IMG/VR virus record: IMGVR_UViG_3300033153_002684
Coordinates: 1-40,371 of that record
DNA: 40,371 bases
Source of the DNA: a virus
Direction: 5' to 3' (one strand)
Shown: positions 38,671 to 40,371 of the stretch, in pieces
How the letters are laid out: each line of letters starts with the position of its first letter
How positions within the stretch are numbered: the stretch's first letter is position 1
Notes under the pieces: generated by a model
Seen by the model: only the letters and a program-made list of their open reading frames with translations
Told to the model about the DNA's origin: nothing
Database searches by the model: none
Position numbers and translations under genes: made by a program

Positions 38671-40154
38671 CTATTCCAGTCGCAAGTATTGTAAATGTTG
38701 GTATAACACTGGGGGCGACTTTCCCTTCTCGTAAGGGATTTGGAATTCTTAACTGTGTTACTGCTGAAACTGGTGTAATCGGGTTCGCTGAACGAATCCG
38801 TTTCTATTCTGATGCGGCTGGCGTAGCCGCTGATTGGCCTGGCATATCCGAAGTTGTTAAATTGGCGAACGCTTATTTCAGCCAACAACCAAAACCAACT
38901 GAGTTCGCTGTATCATTACGGGCAGCAAGTGATGTGGCTGCTGAACTTCGTGGTGGTGCTATTACTGATACTGCTGATAATTTAGCTTTGTTCACTGGTG
39001 TTTCTGACGGTAGTTTCACTATCAGTATTGATGGTGTTGCTGAAGATATAACCGCGATGGATTTCACGGCTGACATTGATCTGGATGACGTTTCACTGAC
39101 TATTGAAACAGCATTGCAAGCTATTGCCGCCGGTGGTTACACTGCTGCAACGTGTGATCATGACGGTACGCGCTTCTTTATCCGCTCGGGTACAACAGGT
39201 GCGACTTCTACCATTTCATTCTTATCAACAACTGATCCCCTTGTTGGTACTGATGTTAGTACCATTCTTGAAATGCGACAAGGTGACAGTACTAAAACAG
39301 ATGGTATTGATGCAGAGACAATTACCGAAGCATTGAGTGCAATTGAAGAAAAATCTTCGAACTGGTACGGGTTGATCTTTACTAAAGAGATTCGTGAAGA
39401 TGTCGTTATTAATACTGAAACGGCTGTAACGGCTGCGGCGGCATGGGTTCAGGCGCGTGTAAAAGTATTCTTTAACACATCAAACGATCTCGATGTGCTG
39501 GATATTGTTACAACTACTGATATTGTATCGGTGTTGGATACTGGGAACTTTACCAGAACAATGAGCACCTTTAGTTCTCATCCTGACGAATACCCGAGTG
39601 CATCAATTGCTGGTCGTGCTTTCACTGTTCAATTCAGCCAACCAAATTCGACTTTGACTTTGAAGTTTAAGCAGCTTCCAGGTGTTAGTGTTGAATCACT
39701 GACGGTTAATGAGAAATCAGTTCTTGATAGTAAACGTGGTAATGCTTTCTTTAAAGTAGGTGATACCAACATTTACGGCGAGTCGTACATGGCCGGTGAT
39801 TTCTTCTTTGATGAGATCCACGGTGTTGATTGGTTGACTGATGCGATTCAAACAGAGGTTTATGGTTATTTGCTTTCAAGACCTACTAAAGTACCATACA
39901 CCGATCAAGGTGTTGCTGCGCTTGAACAACAACTAATCAAGATTCTTGATGAAGGTGTTAGAAACGGTCTATTGGCTCCTGGTGAAACCATTGACGGTGA
40001 ATTTTTGCCGAATGGCTATAAGACGGTGACAATTGCGGTAGCTGATGTTAGTGCTTCAGAGAAACAAAATCGTATCTATAACGGTTTAAGTTTTGTCGCG
40101 CTTGGTGCTGGTGCAATTCATAGTGTTGAAATTCAAGGTGTATTCGAGCGATAA
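38667..40154 (+). CDS. Tail sheath protein, DUF3383-like
   Basis: The 495-residue protein matches DUF3383 sheath proteins: N-terminal ASIVNVGITLGATFPSRKGFGILNCVTAE, WPGISEVVKLANAYFSQQPKPTEFAVSLR, and a C-terminal sheath core with SASIAGRAFTVQFSQPNSTLTLKFKQLPGVSVESLTVNEKSVLDSKRGNAFFKVGDTNIYGESYMAGDFFFDEIHGVDWLTDAIQTEVYGYLLSRPTKVPYTDQGVAALEQQLIKILDEGVRNGLLAPG. It contracts to drive the tube into the host. It is followed by the tube gene after ten bases. Confidence 0.88.
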   Translation: MTIPVASIVNVGITLGATFPSRKGFGILNCVTAETGVIGFAERIRFYSDAAGVAADWPGISEVVKLANAYFSQQPKPTEFAVSLRAASDVAAELRGGAITDTADNLALFTGVSDGSFTISIDGVAEDITAMDFTADIDLDDVSLTIETALQAIAAGGYTAATCDHDGTRFFIRSGTTGATSTISFLSTTDPLVGTDVSTILEMRQGDSTKTDGIDAETITEALSAIEEKSSNWYGLIFTKEIREDVVINTETAVTAAAAWVQARVKVFFNTSNDLDVLDIVTTTDIVSVLDTGNFTRTMSTFSSHPDEYPSASIAGRAFTVQFSQPNSTLTLKFKQLPGVSVESLTVNEKSVLDSKRGNAFFKVGDTNIYGESYMAGDFFFDEIHGVDWLTDAIQTEVYGYLLSRPTKVPYTDQGVAALEQQLIKILDEGVRNGLLAPGETIDGEFLPNGYKTVTIAVADVSASEKQNRIYNGLSFVALGAGAIHSVEIQGVFER

Positions 40155-40164
40155 GGGGTAGAAC

Positions 40165-40371
40165 ATGAAAAATTATTCATTTTTAAATACGGTAATGCTC
40201 ATCAATGGTATTGAAATCACCGGATGGGCCGAAGGTGACGATGTAATCGTCATGGATCGCCTGAGTGATTCGGCATCACACCTTGTTGGGGCTGACGGGG
40301 AAATGACTGTTTCTCTGAGTGCTGACCGTTCAGGCGAGGCTACATTTAGTCTTATGCAGACTTCAGCTTCT
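40165..40371 (+). CDS. Tail tube protein, DUF3277-like (N-terminal part)
   Basis: The frame starts at ATG 40165, after GGGGTAGA, and runs off the end of the window. From 40258 it enters the terminal repeat and the rest is read from base 1 (see 1-327). Residues 1-31 are encoded before the repeat. The gene follows the sheath gene by ten bases, the normal sheath-tube pair. Confidence 0.8.
   Translation, partial: MKNYSFLNTVMLINGIEITGWAEGDDVIVMDRLSDSASHLVGADGEMTVSLSADRSGEATFSLMQTSAS
40258..40371. repeat. Terminal direct repeat closing the contig (copy 2)
   Basis: Identical to bases 1-114. See the first copy for interpretation; bases 40258-40371 should be removed when the genome is joined into a circle. 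Confidence 0.95.

Noticed and set aside
1-40371. tRNA or other structured RNA genes
   Set aside because: I saw no cloverleaf with T-loop GTTCRA context or other known RNA gene signature, although a dedicated search (tRNAscan-SE, Infernal) was not possible here.

Overview
The window is a complete or nearly complete genome of a tailed bacteriophage with a contractile tail (myovirus morphotype). The last 114 bases (40258-40371) exactly repeat the first 114, so the contig closes into a circle of 40,257 bp, and the tail tube gene is cut by the arbitrary break (40165-40257 joined to 1-327). The sequence is AT-rich. I see no integrase, excisionase, CI-like repressor with a protease domain, or attachment site, so a virulent phage is the simplest reading. 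The set of structural families (DUF1073 portal, MuF, DUF2213, DUF2184 capsid, DUF4054, DUF3383 sheath, DUF3277 tube) together with a DUF2815/DUF2800/polymerase/VRR-NUC/SNF2 replication block resembles small myoviruses of Gram-negative bacteria. A gene for a secreted, probably outer-membrane, small beta-rich protein also suggests a Gram-negative host. The host cannot be named from the sequence.

Transcription layout: one control region (19681-19866) separates two divergent arms. The leftward arm (19680 down to 10186) is the early/replication arm. It holds a tandem-domain acidic protein, a secreted small protein, two tiny proteins, a RecB-like DUF2800 nuclease, a DUF2815 single-strand binding protein, a Dam methyltransferase, a membrane protein, a dCTP deaminase-like protein, a family B DNA polymerase, a coiled-coil protein, a VRR-NUC nuclease and an SNF2-type helicase. 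It is punctuated by three clear intrinsic terminators. The rightward arm starts with a Cro-like regulator and a primase/SF3 helicase. An AT-rich non-coding stretch (22654-23027, possible origin) follows, then a winged-helix-like small protein, a DEDDh exonuclease and a run of small unknown genes. It continues into packaging (25566-27559), head (27576-37326), neck and tail (37323-40371 and 1-7574), fibre-like genes (7586-9377), and an M15-type endolysin plus DUF1353 gene (9374-10175). The two arms converge at 10175/10186.

Features most worth attention: (i) the large terminase is split by a +1 frame change at TTT-TAG inside a run of five T, with ATPase and nuclease halves both intact; (ii) between the tail tube and the tail chaperone genes, two long inverted repeats interlock (331-401 and 361-413) in pseudoknot order; (iii) the tail assembly chaperone has the usual overlapping -1 frame extension; (iv) early-arm genes share an AAACAGT-type leader, one of them carrying an 8-bp tandem repeat; (v) a large, compositionally distinct fibre-like protein with repeated modules sits between terminase and portal; (vi) the portal's acidic tail and the MuF protein's basic start are encoded by the same purine-rich DNA in two frames.
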